Source: Tatumella ptyseos
Lineage (GTDB): Bacteria; Pseudomonadota; Gammaproteobacteria; Enterobacterales; Enterobacteriaceae
Direction of reading: 5' to 3'
Assembly: GCF_030552895.1 (NCBI RefSeq)
Contig: NZ_CP130649.1
Coordinates: 1,860,001-1,924,000 of the forward strand
Length of the DNA: 64,000 nucleotides
Positions 63,058 through 64,000 of this stretch are shown in pieces (within the stretch, counting starts at the first letter, position 1; every line of letters starts with the position of its first letter). The notes under the pieces were generated by a model. It was not told the DNA's origin. It saw nothing but the letters and a program-made list of their open reading frames with translations, and searched no databases. The translations under genes were made by a program, and so were the position numbers.

Positions 63058-63897
63058 ATGAAATATATTGGAGCACATGTCAGTGCTGCGGGCGGCGTAT
63101 TCAATGCAGTGACGCGCGCACATGAGATTGGCGCAACTGCTTTTGCTTTATTTACTAAAAATCAGCGTCAGTGGAAAGCCCCCCCTCTACCGCAATCGAC
63201 AATTGATTTATTCCGCCAAGCTTGTAGTGACTATGGCTATGGACCACAGCAGATTTTGCCCCACGATAGTTATTTGATAAATCTTGGTCACCCCGTTGCA
63301 GAAGCGCTGGAGAAGTCTCGCGTAGCCTTCATTGATGAGTTAGAGAGAGCGGCTGCTTTAGGAATTGCTTTACTGAATTTTCATCCTGGTAGCCATCTCC
63401 AGCAAATATCGACTGAAGAGTGTCTAAAGCGTATCGCCGAATCCATTAATATTGCCTTAGATAACACCTCAGGCGTGACGGCGGTGATTGAGAATACTGC
63501 CGGTCAAGGTAGCAATCTTGGCTTCGAATTCGAACATTTAGCAGAAATCATTCACCATGTAGAAGATAAATCACGGGTTGGGGTTTGTATCGATACTTGC
63601 CACGCCTTCGCGGCTGGCTACGATCTACGCACCGTCGAACAATGTGAAAAGACCTTCAGCGCATTTGAACGTATCGTCGGTTTTCAGTATCTACGTGGGA
63701 TGCATTTAAATGATGCAAAGAGCCAGTTTAATAGCCGAGTCGACCGACACGACAGCCTAGGTGAAGGCAATATTGGCCACACTCCTTTTAAATGGCTAAT
63801 GCAAGATCCTCGGTTTGATAATATTCCGCTTATTCTAGAAACGATTAACCCAGATATCTGGGCTGAAGAGATCGCTTGGCTAAAAGCCCAGCAATAA
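63058..63897 (+). CDS. nfo: Endonuclease IV
   Basis: A 279-residue zinc TIM-barrel AP endonuclease of base-excision repair, cutting 5' to abasic sites. The start is [34 protein letters not shown]. The metal ligands lie in [34 protein letters not shown] and [25 protein letters not shown]. The length equals E. coli Nfo. It ends at a strong bidirectional terminator. Confidence 0.97.
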   Translation: MKYIGAHVSAAGGVFNAVTRAHEIGATAFALFTKNQRQWKAPPLPQSTIDLFRQACSDYGYGPQQILPHDSYLINLGHPVAEALEKSRVAFIDELERAAALGIALLNFHPGSHLQQISTEECLKRIAESINIALDNTSGVTAVIENTAGQGSNLGFEFEHLAEIIHHVEDKSRVGVCIDTCHAFAAGYDLRTVEQCEKTFSAFERIVGFQYLRGMHLNDAKSQFNSRVDRHDSLGEGNIGHTPFKWLMQDPRFDNIPLILETINPDIWAEEIAWLKAQQ

Positions 63898-63911
63898 TGT
63901 TGAGTGTAATA

Positions 63912-63945
63912 AAAAAGGCCGTACCCTACAGGGTACGGCCTTTTA
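63912..63945. terminator. Bidirectional terminator after nfo
   Basis: A 15-bp stem AAAAGGCCGTACCCT/AGGGTACGGCCTTTT with a 2-base loop (63914-63945). A-run and T-run flanks allow termination in both directions. Confidence 0.9.
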
Positions 63946-63962
63946 CTTTCCAACCGTAGCCC

Positions 63963-64000
63963 TTAGGCCGCAACAGGCTCAGGACGTTTGATGATCGCGT
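63963..64000 (-). CDS. C-terminal end of an unidentified minus-strand gene (partial)
   Basis: From the right edge the minus strand reads ...AIIKRPEPVAA and then a TAA stop at 63963-63965. The bidirectional terminator just left of it supports a gene ending here. Only 12 codons are visible, so no product can be named. Confidence 0.4.
   Translation of the reverse strand, partial: AIIKRPEPVAA

Noticed and set aside
63684-63953. 89-codon minus-strand open frame over the nfo 3' end
   Set aside because: It is antisense to conserved nfo codons and begins inside the terminator.

Overview
The window looks like a chromosomal segment of an Enterobacterales bacterium. I infer a relative of the Erwiniaceae (for example a Tatumella-, Rosenbergiella- or Pantoea-like genus), but the genus is not proven. 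The backbone follows the Escherichia coli 44-48 min order, with near-orthologous proteins throughout: yeeX/tmaR-yeeA-dacD-sbcB-plaP-yeeZ-his operon-gnd-galF-asmA-dcd-udk-yegD-trhP(yegQ)-yegS-thiD-thiM-mrp-metG-cdd-sanA-yeiB-folE-lysP-yeiE-nfo. No rRNA, tRNA, transposase, phage gene or CRISPR array was recognised.

Region 1 (1-11.0 kb) is accessory. It holds a cut-off aspartate-symporter-like APC permease and a catabolic cluster around a LysR gene. To the left of the regulator is an operon with a fused ABC permease-ATPase, a binding protein, a class II aldolase-like protein and a D-2-hydroxyacid dehydrogenase. To its right is an oppositely placed operon with a flavin monooxygenase, a RidA-like protein, a DUF1028 protein and an M20 deacylase. 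A ketopantoate-reductase-like gene follows. Together they suggest uptake and stepwise breakdown of an unknown, probably nitrogen-containing compound.

Region 2 (11.0-20.1 kb) is backbone, broken by an AT-rich patch at about 13.8-15.7 kb. That patch holds a 37-residue membrane peptide gene, an unrecognised 218-residue gene with a strong promoter, and several palindromes. plaP is preceded by an overlapping 57-codon upstream ORF.

Region 3 (20.2-35.9 kb) starts with the complete his operon, hisLGDCBHAFI, with a leader peptide and attenuator. An O-antigen-type ABC exporter pair (wzm/wzt) follows without any glycosyltransferase. gnd, galE and galF lie side by side, so the usual O-antigen cluster is absent between galF and gnd. 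asmA, dcd and udk complete the block.

Region 4 (36-46.9 kb) holds a PAP2 phosphatase, yegD, trhP, yegS, and thiMD under a TPP riboswitch. A divergent dsdC/dsdA pair follows; its dsdC lacks a canonical start codon where homology begins, and the intergenic region carries repeated CCTAGG motifs. Then come an orphan idnO with a CRP-like site and an exported protein with an RPCC motif.

Region 5 (46.9-64 kb) holds ahpCF, mrp, metG, a beta-propeller protein, cdd, maeA, sanA and yeiB (whose 3' ends overlap by 152 bp on opposite strands), folE, a PtrR-like LysR gene, lysP, yeiE and nfo. The end of another minus-strand gene may be present at the right edge.
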